Part shown: positions 45,046 to 56,614 of the stretch, piece by piece
Layout of the letters: each line of letters starts with the position of its first letter
Position numbering within the stretch: the stretch's first letter is position 1
DNA from: Zygnema cylindricum
Taxonomy: Eukaryota > Streptophyta > Zygnematophyceae > Zygnematales > Zygnemataceae
Assembly: GCA_037447655.1 (NCBI GenBank)
Contig: JBBHKE010000907.1
Location: 1-64,000, forward strand
Length of the DNA: 64,000 nucleotides
Direction: 5' to 3'
Position numbers and translations under genes: made by a program
The notes under the pieces: generated by a model
Told to the model about the DNA's origin: nothing
Databases searched by the model: none
Seen by the model: only the letters and a program-made list of their open reading frames with translations

Positions 45046-45735
45046 TTACTTGTCTTTCTTGAAGTCGTTTACTACTTCTTCTCTCCCCTTCAAAATCGAA
45101 GCCGGTATGGAAGGCATCCTTGGGTTTCGTTTATGAAGATTTTCAGCTTCCCTATCTTCCAATCCCGGTGTCTTATCAAAATCCTCATCGGTTTCCACTT
45201 CGTATTGTGGCGTTGCCTCGGATGTTGTCCTTTCCTCGTCCTTTGGTAGATCTGCAGATTTTCCATTTTCTCCATCTTCCTTCTCTTCATTTTCAAAGTC
45301 AAAGTCAAAAAACTGCTCCGTTTCAAATCTGATTTTGACTTCCTTATTATATTTGAATGGATCAATGGACTTCAATTCATTCATCACCACTATGTGTTTT
45401 ACCAAAATTATATCTCTCTTTTTCAAGTCATACACCCGGTATCCTTTTGTGCTCTCATCATATCCTACAAGATATCCTGGTTTCCCTCTTCCCTCTAACT
45501 TCCATTTAGTCTTATGGGAATCCAAACTATAAACTTGACTTCCGAACACTCTCAAACTAGACAAATCAGGCTTTGTTCTTGTCCACCTCTCATACGGAGT
45601 TTCCTCCTTATTTGCTAAAGTTAGGACTCTATTTTTGATGAAATTAGCATAGTTCATAAACTCTGCCCAAAATTGCAGCCCTATCCTCTTGTCACTTAAC
45701 ATACTTCTGGACATATCTCCTAAAGTTTTATTCAC
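45046..45735 (-). pseudogene. Copia 2 integrase C-part and linker
   Basis: Open for 229 codons. MSRSMLSDKRIGLQFWAEFM, then PYERWTRTKPDLSSLRVFGS and LVGYDESTKGYRVYD are the conserved copia integrase C-terminal blocks. The catalytic core between 46099 and 45736 is present only with stops (about 45730-46090). Confidence 0.8.
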
Positions 45736-46098
45736 TCTTTCTGCTACTCTATTTTGTTTCGGATTATAGGGAACAATTTTCTCATGATTAATTCCTTCTT
45801 CTTTAAGATATTATTCAAATTCCCTTGAGGTGTATTCTTTCCCATTATCACTTCTTATCTCTTTTATTGAGGTTTCATGTAGCTTTCACTCCATACTTTA
45901 TATTGTTTGAAACATCTTTATACCTCTGACTTATGTCTGAGAAAGTATACCTTCGTGTATCTAGACCAATCATCTGTGATGGTTAACATCCATCTCTTCC
46001 CCCCATGTCAAGCATACCTAGCACGTCCCCAAACATCAGTGTGAACTAGATCTAATACTTTCTCTCTCCTAAATGTGGTTGCCTTTGGAAATGGAAGT

Positions 46099-47283
46099 CT
46101 ATGAAATCTTCCCTTGGGCACATCCACTACAATCATCAAAGGTCTCATCATCCTCAAAAGTAAAACCCTCCAGTATTCCCTTTTTCTTCATTTTCTTTAA
46201 TCTATCTAGATGCATATGCCCCAACCTTTTATGCCAAAGCATCATCTCACTTGCACACGAGTAGAGAACACTCTTTTCATTACCAAGAACAATTCTGAAC
46301 ATTCCTTGACTGCCCTTCTCAGCTATGAAATAAACCTCATTATCAAAGCTTGTTGTGAAGATTCCTTTCCTAGTTCCTGTTTCAAACTCCTTTTCATCTA
46401 GGAAAGCTGTTGAAACTAGGTTCTTGCTAAGCTGTGGAATGTAAAAAACGTCTGAGAGTATTACAATTGAGGCCTTTCCATCAACTAGAACCTTCAAGTC
46501 AACAGTTCCAACAAGACTTGTGGTTTCTACTCTACCATCTCCGTAGTCTATCTCAACTGTTGGGATCTTTCTTAGTTTAGTGAACCACCGCTTATCTTTG
46601 CACATATGCATTGAAGCCCTTAAGTCTATGATCCACCCATCCTCGGGTGGATCCCTCTTACCTCCGAAAGCACACTTTTGTCTCCGTGGAATGTCGACAT
46701 GCTTTTCAGTGTTTTTCGGATTAAGAAGAAGCTCCTCAAGCTCCTCTTTTGGTTCAGTTTTTTCTTCCACTTCCTCATCATGAACTTGAGTTAGGAAAGC
46801 CTTTTTCTTTCCTCCATCCCTTGAGGTTCCTTGACTATCTTTCAGTCGAAGATCTGCAAGTTTCACACAATCTGCCATATAGTGTCCCAGTTTCTTGCAG
46901 AAGTGACATAATCCTCCTCGAGAAGTTCGTCTCCCCAGTCTATCAAATCTGCCACCTCCTTGTCCTCTTCCACCAAAGTTTCGATAGATATTTTTCCCTC
47001 TCTCCTCGTCACGCTTCCGCCAATCAGCTCCTGCAGACAATGCTTGAACACTTGGACTCCCTCTCCTAAGCTCTATGATGCTTTCTTTCACTAAAATCAT
47101 TCCCATTGTGTCATCCCAATTCCAATTGCTATCTCCTATGTCCTGCAATCGGTTAATGATATTCTTATACTCTTCAGGTAAGTTTATCATTAATGTGTTC
47201 ACTCTTTGTCTCTCAGACTATAAGTTAACTGCACTCTCTAACTCTCCAAATAATGCTCTTAAATCATTGCAATAATTATTCAT
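46099..47283 (-). pseudogene. Copia 2 gag C-part, protease and GAG-pre-integrase
   Basis: Broken once near 47220 and then open for 367 codons. Zinc knuckle CHFCKKLGHYMADC (Cx2Cx4Hx4C) binds RNA in the family. The protease site reads WIIDLRASMHMC where D-S/T-G-A is required, so catalytic function is lost. The zinc-binding H..H..C..C pre-integrase domain (LWHKRLGHMHLDRL … CSGCAQGK) closes the frame. Gag packages the RNA and the protease would mature the polyprotein. Confidence 0.8.
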
Positions 47284-47299
47284 ACTACCTCCTTTATAA

Positions 47300-48237
47300 G
47301 TATGAGCTGCCTGACCCACTATAATTCATCAAGGATTATTTGCCACCGAGCCCTGACCCACTATAATTCATCAATGATTATCTGCCACCGAAGCAGGTAA
47401 AAACTCTAACTAGCCTCACCCCTTTGAGGATAAGACTCCCCTGAGTCGAACGGAAGAAGAATCACCAAATTTGCTCCTTTGAGCAGTGAGTTATGGCTGT
47501 TCAAAGACAACTGATATATACAAATGGCCTTTGGGAGAGAGGGCTTCGAAACTATCATAAAAAGGTTAAGTCTTAGACTAACCTACTTAGAAAGCCTATC
47601 TACTAAACCCTCCGCCAATCGGAGGACTGTAAAGTACTGTACATAAAATACTTCCCGCCACATAATTTGTACGACGGATGTACGACAGTTGTACGACACC
47701 ACTAAGGAGGTGGTACCATCCATGTCAGACGCCATAGTTTTGTCTCCTCCTTCTCATGCGTTCAATGAGGTGTTGCCACGAGTCATTTTGTGGCTTTTTA
47801 GGTGTAAGCCGGCAAGAGAACCATTCCGGTCTTTCAGCTCTCACGCCAGCCGTTTGTTGAAATTACATCTTTTTTTGGCGCTCGTCGAATTACGTGGCGA
47901 GCCGCATTTTTTCGCCCTGTGCGCCAGTTTCGTTTCATTTTGTTAAACGGTATAATTAGCGTTGTACATGTTTATTAATGTATCAAACCCTGCACTCGTA
48001 ACGACTCTTCTACGACTTAGCGGATAAGGCAAACAATTACTCTGTACTTTGTAAGACTTAGGATTAAATCCAAGTCGGGTCACCCTTTTTGGTGTGATCC
48101 ATTCAATCTCCCTCTCCCTCTCCCTTAGCTCTGGTTGCCATATACAGCCATGGCTTCCTCCTATGGCTTCTTCTCTTTGTCTACCCCCCTGAGAACTAAA
48201 AGTATGACAAGAATTACTTTTTTTCTTCTTTTGAACA
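47300..48237 (-). repeat. LTR (direct repeat A, right copy) of copia 3
   Basis: On the - strand it begins TGTTCAAAAGAAG at 48237, straight after a polypurine tract (GAATTAAAAGGAG, 48250-48238) and the copia 3 RNase H end, so it is that element's 3' LTR. It ends at 47300 next to copia 2's gag, so it could also serve as the 5' LTR of copia 2. Its left 860 bp match 40992-41848. A tRNA-like stretch (GGCGGATAAGGC … GGATTAAATCC on the + strand) lies in both copies. Confidence 0.7.
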
Positions 48238-48250
48238 CTCCTTTTAATTC

Positions 48251-48690
48251 CTAACCACTTTTGAGTTTTAGACCACTTTTTTTTTTGCAATAAATAAGTT
48301 TATTTGACGAGACTGATTTAGTCATCATATCGGCTACCATCTGCCCATCTGGTTTATACATCAATTTGACAATTTTATTTTCCACTTTCTCTCTAACAAA
48401 GCTTAGCTTGATATTCGTGTGTTCTGCTTTAAAGTTGTGTTTGGAATTGGTTGCAATAGCAATGCCAGCATGATTATCACAAAAGACATTTTCAATTTTA
48501 CTCATCATAAATCCTTATTTTTAAAGCAAATTTTTCACCCACATCAACTCTTTTACCGCAGCACAAGTAGCCATATATTCAACCTCGCAGCCATATATTC
48601 AGCCTCCATTTTGTTGTTCTACAACCACCGTTGCAGGAGAAGAACAAGCAGTAGTAGTGGAAGTAGACATGGAAAATAGCAAAAGCTATC
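48251..48690 (-). pseudogene. Copia 3: gag start fused to RNase H (internal deletion)
   Basis: Read on the - strand: MSTSTTTACSSPATVVVEQQ (48671-48612), the head of a copia Gag, continues straight into ATGGAGGCTGAATATATGG, the MEAEYMA motif of copia RNase H, then KELMWVK, FCDNHAGIAIATNSKHNFKA and ADMMTKSV to the stop at 48251. Everything from the rest of gag to the middle of RNase H is deleted. An AATATATGGCT duplication occurs next to the join. Non-functional. Confidence 0.75.
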
Positions 48691-48904
48691 AAGCACCTAC
48701 TCAACAACCAACTTTCGGCTTACACAATATATGACTCAAATTTCTCACAGTGATGCACAATGGAGTAAACTAACAATTCCAAAAATAGCAGCTCAAACAA
48801 CCTTGTAAACCATAAGATATGACTCTTGGAAGATTCCCAAAAACTACACTTAAAATGTCATAATCCCAAAATTGGATGACTCAAAATTGGCTAAGTCAAA
48901 TTGA
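48690..48904 (-). repeat. Truncated LTR/leader of copia 3
   Basis: Sequence upstream of the MSTSTT head, with words (AAAAGCTATCAAGCACC, TTCCAAAAATAGCAGCTC) similar to the U5/leader of the LTRs at 50040, 55228 and 56998. Cut at 48904 by the + strand copia 5. Confidence 0.5.
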
Positions 48905-49956
48905 GCCCTGATAATACTATAGACATGTATAAGGCAAGATTGGTGGCTAAAGGATATATTAAAAAAGAGGGGATAGACTAGAGGGAAACTTTCTCACCAG
49001 TTGTAAGGTTTCCATCTGTCCACATCTTATTTACGATAACTGCCATAAGGATTTTGAAATCCACCAGATGGATGTCAAGACTGCTGTTTTGCATGGTGAT
49101 TTAGACGAGGTTATTTAGATGAAGCATCTACATGGGTATGAGGAAGTAGGACAAGAAAATATTGTGTGCAAAGTTTTAAATGATTTCTATGGCTTGAAAT
49201 AGGCTCATAGGTAGTGGAATCGAAAGTTAGCTGAGTTGTTAACAACATTACGATTTACTAGAATTAGCTCTGATCATTCACTATATGTGATGTGTGGTGA
49301 TAATCTTGATGAGGCGATATTCATTGTTGTGTATGTTGATGATTTTGCTATTAATTAGTAGGAACAAAGAAAAAATTGCTAGTGTAAAACACGCTTTTAA
49401 TTTACAATTTGAAATGAAGGATTTGGGTGAAGCAAAATATATCTTTGGTATACAAGTTGAAAGGGATAGAGAAAATAAAATAATTAGGCTAACTAAGAAA
49501 GAAGCGATAGGAAACATGTTGGAAAAATTTGGTTTGGCGGATGCCAAAGGTTGTGCAACTCCTATGGAGGGTAAGTGGAAACTTGAAGGAATGGAGCATT
49601 AGTTTGGATTCTCGATGGATGGGGAACTCAAGACAGAAGAACAAGAATTTATGTCTAAGTACGCGACATACAAATAGTAAAAAGTCTCATTTACTTCATA
49701 AATTGTAGTAGGCTCGATAAAGCTGTAGCTGTTGGTCTACTAAGCAGAAGTCTACAAAATCCATGAAGGAGAGAATGGGAGGCACAAAAAGGGTCTTAAG
49801 ACATCTTGTTTGGACTAGAAATCTTTGGCTTTCTTTGGGAGAAGAAACGATTGACATTAAATTTTGAAGTGATGCTAGCTATGGTGATGTGCCTAGAAGG
49901 AAGTCTACAACTGGGTATGTCATTCAGATTGGAAGTGGAACTTATAGTTGGAGTTG
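48904..49956 (+). mobile_element. Ty1/copia element 5, RT to mid RNase H (+ strand)
   Basis: Starts within RT at [17 protein letters not shown], then stop-interrupted TFSPVVRF, VVYVDDF (YVDD catalytic motif, about 49327-49347), the open segment FEMKDLGEAKYIFGIQVERD (49411-49470), MPRRKSTTGYVIQIGSGTYS in RNase H, and ends abruptly at 49956. Both ends are sharp joins to - strand copia sequence. Several stops and frame breaks. Confidence 0.8.
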
Positions 49957-50893
49957 TTGTTCTACGACCACAGAAGCAAGTGGAGCACCAACAGTAGTAG
50001 AAGTAGACATAGTTCACCACAAAAGCTTACCAAGAATCCTTCCAAACAGTTGCTATCTACAGCTCAATAAAGTTGACACAAATATCCAAACTGCTTCAAA
50101 CTATACCACAGTATATTGTGTCACAAAGTGTGACAACTCCCAAAGTTTCACCACAATTGATCCAACATACACAAAAATATGCAACTCAGATGTTTCCCAA
50201 AAACAATTTGCAGATTACAGAATCTGGAAGTTTGGATACATAAAATGCTCTACGTCCTAAGTTTTATATTCTACACTCAGTTGTCCTTATTTCATAGTGT
50301 TGTATTGACGATAGAGTGTCCTTAAGAGATATGTCAAAAGAACTTAAATTTCCACTAAGGTCAAGTGCTCGTAATCACGCTAAACAAATCTATCACTGTA
50401 CAATCACTATTAGTGAGAATCCTATACTGGTGACTTGTTCAAATGCTTGTCGCCGACTTAGTGACACTTGTGTGGAAACGTCCAACCAGCTTTTGCAAAG
50501 CACTTGTCAGCAAGTCATTTGTTTATCCTGTTATGAATCTCGTCCGTTGACTTGGTTCATATCAACCGCAACTGCGCAGTTCAATTGTTGATTATATTCA
50601 AATATGTGTAGCTTCGTCGTAGCTGCATTGTCCTATACCAAATTAGCCGCGGCTGCGTTTTGTCTTGTTGCGTCACAGTTGTGTTGTATGTACATATCGT
50701 ATCAAAGGTCACCGAAACTGCGCTTGTCCCATCTGCGTCGCAGCTACGTTGTTCCACTCTATGTGTGAAACGTACATACTGGTGTCGGTACCATTCCAAA
50801 AACCTGCACTGTGTTTCAGATGACGACGCGTATCCCTATGGATCTATATTTCCATCGTCCTACTAATTTGCTGAGACTGAAAGCTTTCCAACA
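49957..50893 (-). repeat. LTR plus gag start; 3' LTR of copia 4
   Basis: On the - strand TGTTGGAAAGCTT starts at 50893, directly after the polypurine tract GCTTTAGGGGAG, and the LTR runs to about 50040. It is followed by a gag head (MSTSTTVGAPLASVVVEQQ, 50009-49953) that breaks off at the join with copia 5. Related LTRs: 55228-56139 and 56998-57859. The LTR contains repeated GCGTTGT/GTCGCAGCTGCG words (50610-50760). Confidence 0.75.
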
Positions 50894-51059
50894 CTCCCCT
50901 AAAGCTTTAAACTCAGTATGTCGGCGCAGCTGCAATGACGAACTAGCGCAGCATTGTAGTCATAGCAACATAGCAATTAGCAAGTCACCCAGTCCCACTA
51001 CATCTCAAAGGTAGACTATTGCAGCATGGCAGTATTGTAGTGCAACAATTTAGCTATTC

Positions 51060-52524
51060 ACTTAATCCCACTCTGTCCCTACAATACTTCAGCTTAAGAG
51101 CAGGAAGAGCTTTGGTGAGCATATCAACAATTATTTTTGCATCTGGCAAATAACATAATTTAATCACTCTAGAGAACACTTTTTATCTTACAAAGTGTAA
51201 TGCTACATCTATGTGCTTTCTTTTGAAGTGATGACTCGGGTTAGAAGCAATGGCAATGGCAGCCTGGTTATCACACCAGATCACCTGTGGACCAACCTGC
51301 ATGTATCCCAATTCTTGCAACATGGATTTCACCCATAAGAGTTCTTTGAGGGCCGAGTTCGCTGCCATATATTTTGACTCCATCGTCAATTGTGCTGTGA
51401 CATTTTGAATTTTGGTGCTCCAACAGCAAGCCCCGTTCCCAATTTGCAGAATGAATTCCGTAGTGGATTTTCGGCTTGGCATGTCGCCATTGCTTGCATC
51501 ACTCCATGTTTGCAGCTTTACTTCTCTTCCGCCTAGTGTGAGTTAGAGGTCATTGGTTCCTACCAAGTATCTTAAAACTCTTCTTGCTGCATCACTGTAA
51601 GATTTCCTCGGATTCTCTAGACTTTTGCTAAGTAACCTAACTGTTGCAGCAATATCCGAATGGGTATAGTTCATGAAATATATTAAACTTCCCACTATCT
51701 GTCTGTAAGGTATCATTGTCTTAGGATCATCCTCCCCTGACTCAAAAATTTCACTGACAAGAACACTCGGTTGTGTTTATTCCCCCTCTAACTTGTGGCG
51801 AAACTCCATTGGTGTTACACATCCTTTTGCCCCCCGCATTCCATATTCATCTAACATGTTTCCAATAGCCTCCTTTTGAGTCAATTTAATTAATATATTT
51901 TTTCTGTCCCTCTCTACCTAGATACCCAAAAAATATTTTACCTCACCGAGGTCTTTCATCTCGAACTGTGAGTTTAAAGCATTTTTAATGTGTTAATTTC
52001 AACCATTGATATGCTATATAAAAGTAAATCATCTACATACACCGCTATATACACTATTCCATCCCCACCTTTTAAAACATAGACAGAGTGATCAGAACTA
52101 ATCCTTTTAAATCTTAGGCCAGTTAAGAATTCATCAAGTTTTAGATTTCATTGCCTAGGGGCCTGTTTTATGCCGTACAAAGATTTTAACAGTTTGCATA
52201 CTAAGTGGTCTTTTCCTGGTTTTGCATACATTTCAGGCTCCTGTATGTAAATGGTCTCCTCTAATCTCCATGCAAAAAGGACGTCTTTACATCCATCTGA
52301 TGTATTTCCATATCTTATATAGCAGCTAGAGATAACAAAATCTTAACTGTCGCAAATCTTACAAAAGTAGAAAATGTTTCTTCAAAATCAATTATTTCCT
52401 TTTTATTATACCCCTTTGCCATGAGTCTAGCCTTATATCGTTCAATGGTATTATCTGGATTTAACTTCACCTTGAATACCCATTTGTTGCCGATTGCTTT
52501 TAGATCGGGAAAGAAGGTCCACAA
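51060..52524 (-). pseudogene. Copia 4 reverse transcriptase and RNase H
   Basis: Starts with [33 protein letters not shown]; later AVYVDDLLLYS (YVDD, about 52050-52018) and, after stops, the open RNase H part 51482-51183 (ACCWSTKIQNV, ESKYMAANSALKELLWVKSM, WCDNQAAIAIA) followed by DMLTKALP. EAEYMA reads ESKYMA, so a conserved acidic position is altered. Overlaps the integrase frame at its start. Confidence 0.8.
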
Positions 52525-53884
52525 GCTCCCATGTCCGAGCCTCCATGATCGACTTCATTTCATTGTTTGCAGCCTTGATCCAGTGATTCCCCTCTGGTGA
52601 TGAGAAGGCTTCCCGGATGGTCAGAGGCTCCCTTGAGGCTGCAGAGTAGGCAAAGTGAGAACTTGCTTGCAGGCGGCTACTGGATCTTCTTCCCCTTGGA
52701 AATTCTGAGGATAAAATTGTCGGAACGCGTGCATTGCGCTTGTTGCGCTGGTTGCGATCCGTAGGCAGTGATTGCTGTTGGTCCGCTTCGAAATGAACTT
52801 GTTGGGGAACCCGATTATGTTCCGACTCTTGTGTTACCATTGGTGAATTTTGCATCTGTGGGAAATTATTATAGAGGCTATCTAAAATGACATATTCATG
52901 TACTTTTTGTTGCTTCTGTTGCTCTGTAATTTTAAATAAGTCTATCGAGTCTAGTTCATCTTTGACAACAATGTTCCTTGCTACAATAATTTTTTGCCTC
53001 TCAAAAACAAAGACTCTACAACCTTTAGGGTGATCATCATATCCTAACAAAATGCGCGGCAATCCCTTAGGCTCCATTTTCCACCTATCTTTAGACGTTT
53101 CCAAAATAAAGCATTTACTTCCAAAGACTTTGAAATGACAGAAATCTAGTTTTATACCCGTCCAGATCTCATAAGGAGTGGTTTCTACCGATCTTGAACC
53201 TATCTTGTTTTTGATATAAACTGCACAATTTAACGGTTCAGCCCAGAATTTCGGATCCACATCCTTATCTGCAAGCATGGACCTAGAGCTTTCTGTGATA
53301 GTTCTGTTTAGTCTTTTTGAGACCCCATTCTGTTCCGGAGAGTATGGGACATTTAGTTTGTGACTGATACCTTCTTTGAGTAAGAAGTTTTCAAACTCTT
53401 TTGACGTATATTCTCCGCCAATGTCCGATCTGAGCTCCAGAATTGGCCGACCGTGTAGTTTCTCCGCCCACGCTTTGTAGTGTTGAAAGTGAGTGAAGAC
53501 TTCACTCTTTTTTTTCATGTAGTCTACCTTAGTAAACCTCGCAAAATCATCTGTAAATGTAACCATATATTTCATCCCTCCGGCAGATCGTACCTTTGCC
53601 GGGCCGAAAACATCTGAATGAATGAGTTGCAAAAGTTTAGTAGATCTGTGTTCAAACTCCTGAGGAAACGGTAATCTGTGTATTTTTCCTAGTGCACATC
53701 CATCACACGTTTTAGGTGACTGGTTTGACAAAGTGACTCCTTCTATTTTACCAGCAGTGACCATCTTTTTCATACTATCATAACTCACATGGCCTAACCT
53801 TTTATGCCACAGCTCATCTGAAGATAATGCACCGGAATACAAAACATCATTTTCTTTATTATCGGGCATATCCATTCGATACAT
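52451..53884 (-). pseudogene. Copia 4 GAG-pre-integrase and integrase
   Basis: 477 codons open, the longest real frame in the window. H..H..C..C domain (ELWHKRLGHVSYDSM … CDGCALGKIH), catalytic Asp in HSDVFGP, second Asp in LRSDIGGEYTS, then EQNGVSKRLNRTI, where the usual catalytic Glu of NGVAER is Lys. C-terminal blocks FWAEPLNCAVYIKNK, PYEIWTGIKLDF and LLGYDDHPKGCRVF follow. DNA integration would be abolished by the Glu-to-Lys change if read correctly. Confidence 0.85.
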
Positions 53885-55222
53885 TTTGCTGGCATCTCTA
53901 GTTTCGTAACTACAATTTTCCCATTTTTGCTAACAACCTGTCTGCCATGTTTTAAATTGACCTCAAACCCTTTACTTTCTACCAAAGAAGTTGAGAACAA
54001 TTTTTTCTTAAAATCTGGGACATAGAGAACATTATGAAGAGTTCTCTCAACTGCCTTGCCCTCTACATCAACTAGCAAGGAGACATCACCTACAGCGCGC
54101 GTTTGCACACTCATTCCACATGCATAGTAGATATTTTTCTCTGGTGTTGATTTCAGATTTTTGAACACCGCCTGGTTCGAGCACATGTGGGCCGACGCTC
54201 CCGTGTTCATTATCCATCCATTGTCTTTTGCGCCCTCCATCGCTGCCGCCATAGCAAATAGATCATCATCCTCCTCGTTAGAGAGTGAAAGAGACTCGTC
54301 GTGATGAGATGAAGCCGTTGAGAATAGTGCATTTTCTCGTTGTGAAGATCCTGTGAAGCCTTGATGAAATTGGCTCAACTGCCATCCAAGCCTACACAGA
54401 CCTGTTTCATTAGCTTTTTTAAGCTTAGGACAGAACTTATATCTATGACCTTTTTCATTACAATAAAAACAAGCATTGAAAGATTGTCTATTTCCTCTTT
54501 GATTAAACTGTCTAAACTGATTTTGATTTTGAGTAAACTGATTTCTTTGCTGAGTAATCTGACCTCTTTTGTCAAATTCTGTGCTCAATGCTTCTATTTG
54601 TTTTTCACCATTAAGAATTTTAGAATCTGCCTCCTCTTCTAATATTGAATTGATAGCTAACTGTAGTGTCCAGCTAGCTTTATCTTTTTGTTTCAGCCTA
54701 TAAGACGTTGCTCTCATACTATTAGGAAGACCTCTCATTAGCAAAACAACTTGCTGAAACTGAGGAAAAGATTCCACCTGCACAAGCATAAGAATCTATA
54801 AGTATTCGAAATTTGTTACAATATTCAGCCATTGTGCCACTCGTGTATTTATAGTCCTAGATCCGTCCAGCCAAAAGTAGTTCTTTCGAACATTAGCCTT
54901 TTCAAAATCATCTTTGAGAGATTTCCAGATATCGATCGACTTTTTCATTTTTATTCGTGACATAGACAATTCTTCTGAAATACATAATTTCAAAATTGAC
55001 CGAGCTTGCGAATTTTTCTTTGACAAAGACGGATCCAATTCTGCCAGTGAACCATCCAAAATAACCAACAGATTAACATTTTCGAAGTGTGTTTCACCAT
55101 ATCCACCTAATACGCATATTTTTCTCCCGAGAAAATAGGAATTCTTGATGACAAGCCCATAACCTGTTGTTCTACGACCACTGGAGCAGGTGGAGCATCA
55201 AGAGTAGTAGTGGAAGTAGACA
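53794..55222 (-). pseudogene. Copia 4 gag and protease
   Basis: Gag head and the IPIFSRE region are broken by stops (55140-54800), then open from 54789: MRGLPNSMRATSYRLKQKDK, CFYCNEKGHRYKFC zinc knuckle (Cx2Cx4Hx4C), and GWIMNTGASAHMCSNQ. The protease triad D-S/T-G reads N-T-G, so the catalytic Asp is lost. The frame slips into the integrase frame at about 53850. Confidence 0.8.
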
Positions 55223-55227
55223 TAATC

Positions 55228-56139
55228 TCACTCACAGAAGCTTATCAAGAATCCTATCAAACAACTGTTATTTATAGCTCACCAAATCTGACATAATAAA
55301 ACAAATTGCTTCAAGCTATACGACAGTATAGAATATCACAAAGACTGACAACTCCCAAAGTTTCAGCTCAATTGATCCAGCAGACACCACAATATGCAAC
55401 TCAAAAGTTTCCCAAAAACAGTGTGCACATTACACAGTCTGGAAGTCTGGATACATAAAAGATTCTACGTCCTAAGTCTTATACTTTTCACTCAGTTGTC
55501 CTACTACATAGTGCTATACCACCGATACAACTGTTTCTAAAAGATACCTCTAAAAGAACTAAATTGCCACTAAGGTCTAAGTGCTCCTAATCACGCTAAA
55601 ACTAATCTATCACTGTACAATCAATATTACTGAGAATCCTATACAGATGATTTGTTCAAATACTTGTCGCCTAGCTTAGTGACAATTGTCTGGGTACGTC
55701 CATCCGGCTGTTGTATAACATATGTTAGCGAGTCACTTAATTATTCTCTTATGAACCTCGTCCGTTGACTTGATAGATATCACCCGTAGCAGCGCAGTCC
55801 AATTCGTGATCACATTCAAATGTCTGCAACTTCGTAGTAGCTACGTTGTCCCCTAACAAAAACAGCCGCAGCTGCGTTTGTCTTGTTTTGTAGCAAGTGC
55901 GTTGTCTTGTACCAAAATATCAGCTGTTGCGTTTGTCCCGTTGCGTCGCAGGTTGCGTTCGTTCGTATAGACCATATCAAAAATAACTGTAGCTGCGCTA
56001 GTTCCATCTGCGTCGCAACTGCGTTGTCGGTACCATTGAAAAACCTGCAATGTGCTTCAAGTGACGACGCTTGTCCCTAAAGATCTATTTTCCGCCATCT
56101 TATAATTTTGTTGAGACTTAAAGCTTTTCAAAAACAACA
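55228..56139 (-). repeat. 5' LTR of copia 4
   Basis: Begins TGTTGTTTTTGAAAAGCTTT at about 56139 on the - strand and ends near 55228, just before the gag head. Same family as 50040-50893 and 56998-57859, sharing TACATAAAA..GCTCTACGTCCTAAG and the GCGTTGTC / GTCGCAGGTTGCG repeat zone (55820-56040). The two LTRs of copia 4 differ visibly, so the insertion is old. Confidence 0.7.
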
Positions 56140-56149
56140 AACCTTCCCC

Positions 56150-56614
56150 ATATTCGGGCCACTTTTGCCACAATTTCTCATCAACCTTACCACCGGTTCT
56201 CAAATTGACACGGCTTCACTCACTCTAACCCAAAACTCCGTGTTTTTAATGTGGCCCCTAACCTTAGCCCCCTCTATTCGTACATAGGTTTTCCCACCCA
56301 TTCCTTGAATTTGTTATTAAACATTAAACGCTCCAAACTCTTTTTCACGTCTAATAACCTTTGGAGCATAATAAAATTAGTATCAAACGTACTCTCTCCA
56401 AGTTTTAGAAGTCGAAGTTCAGAAATTTGATTGAATATAGCTACACTCCTGCTATGATTAGTGATGAATTTTCTATTTTTTTTCGCCTCTCGGATAAGTT
56501 TGGACATAAATGACAACCTACTCCAATCTTCCAACAACATGTCAAGAATGTGCGCAGCACATGGCGTCCACGTGATAGAATGGTACTTTGTTGCGAACAA
56601 CGATGTTGGTGCCA
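56150..56614 (-). pseudogene. hAT transposase fragment (DUF659-type) fused to copia gag
   Basis: From about 56614 the - strand frame reads YHSITWTPCAAHILDMLLED, NRKFITNHSRSVAIFNQIS, ELRLLKLGESTFDTNFIMLQ and RLLDVKKSLERLMFNNKFKEW. This matches the plant hAT block 'fWTPCaaH.iDlmLEDi … i..fi.nH … LlR.a.TRFaT.fl.L..l …l..m…..W'. Upstream in the same open frame (56687-56615) the residues are copia Gag, so the frame is chimeric. The rest of the transposase is absent; remnant similarity may continue to 56150. Confidence 0.75.

Larger units (their letters stand above)
43428..47283 (-). mobile_element. Ty1/copia element 2 body (- strand), gag to RNase H
   Basis: Complete copia gene order on the - strand: gag (partial), CCHC knuckle, protease, GAG-pre-integrase, integrase, RT, RNase H, then a polypurine tract and LTR start. 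At least four frame breaks (between 46099 and 45735, at 45046-44998, near 44680 and near 44100) make it non-autonomous. Gag starts only at the segment MNNYCNDLRALFGEL (47283), so the N-terminal third is missing where the direct repeat/LTR abuts (47300). Confidence 0.85.
51060..55222 (-). mobile_element. Ty1/copia element 4, nearly full length (- strand)
   Basis: Flanked by related LTRs (55228-56139 upstream, about 50040-50893 downstream). Gag head MSTSTTTLDAPPAPVVVEQQ at 55222, zinc knuckle, protease, integrase, RT and RNase H all present in order. Frameshifts occur in gag (55140-54790), near 53850 and 52450, and RT has many stops. It is the best preserved copia here but inactive: protease and integrase catalytic residues are also changed. 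Confidence 0.85.
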
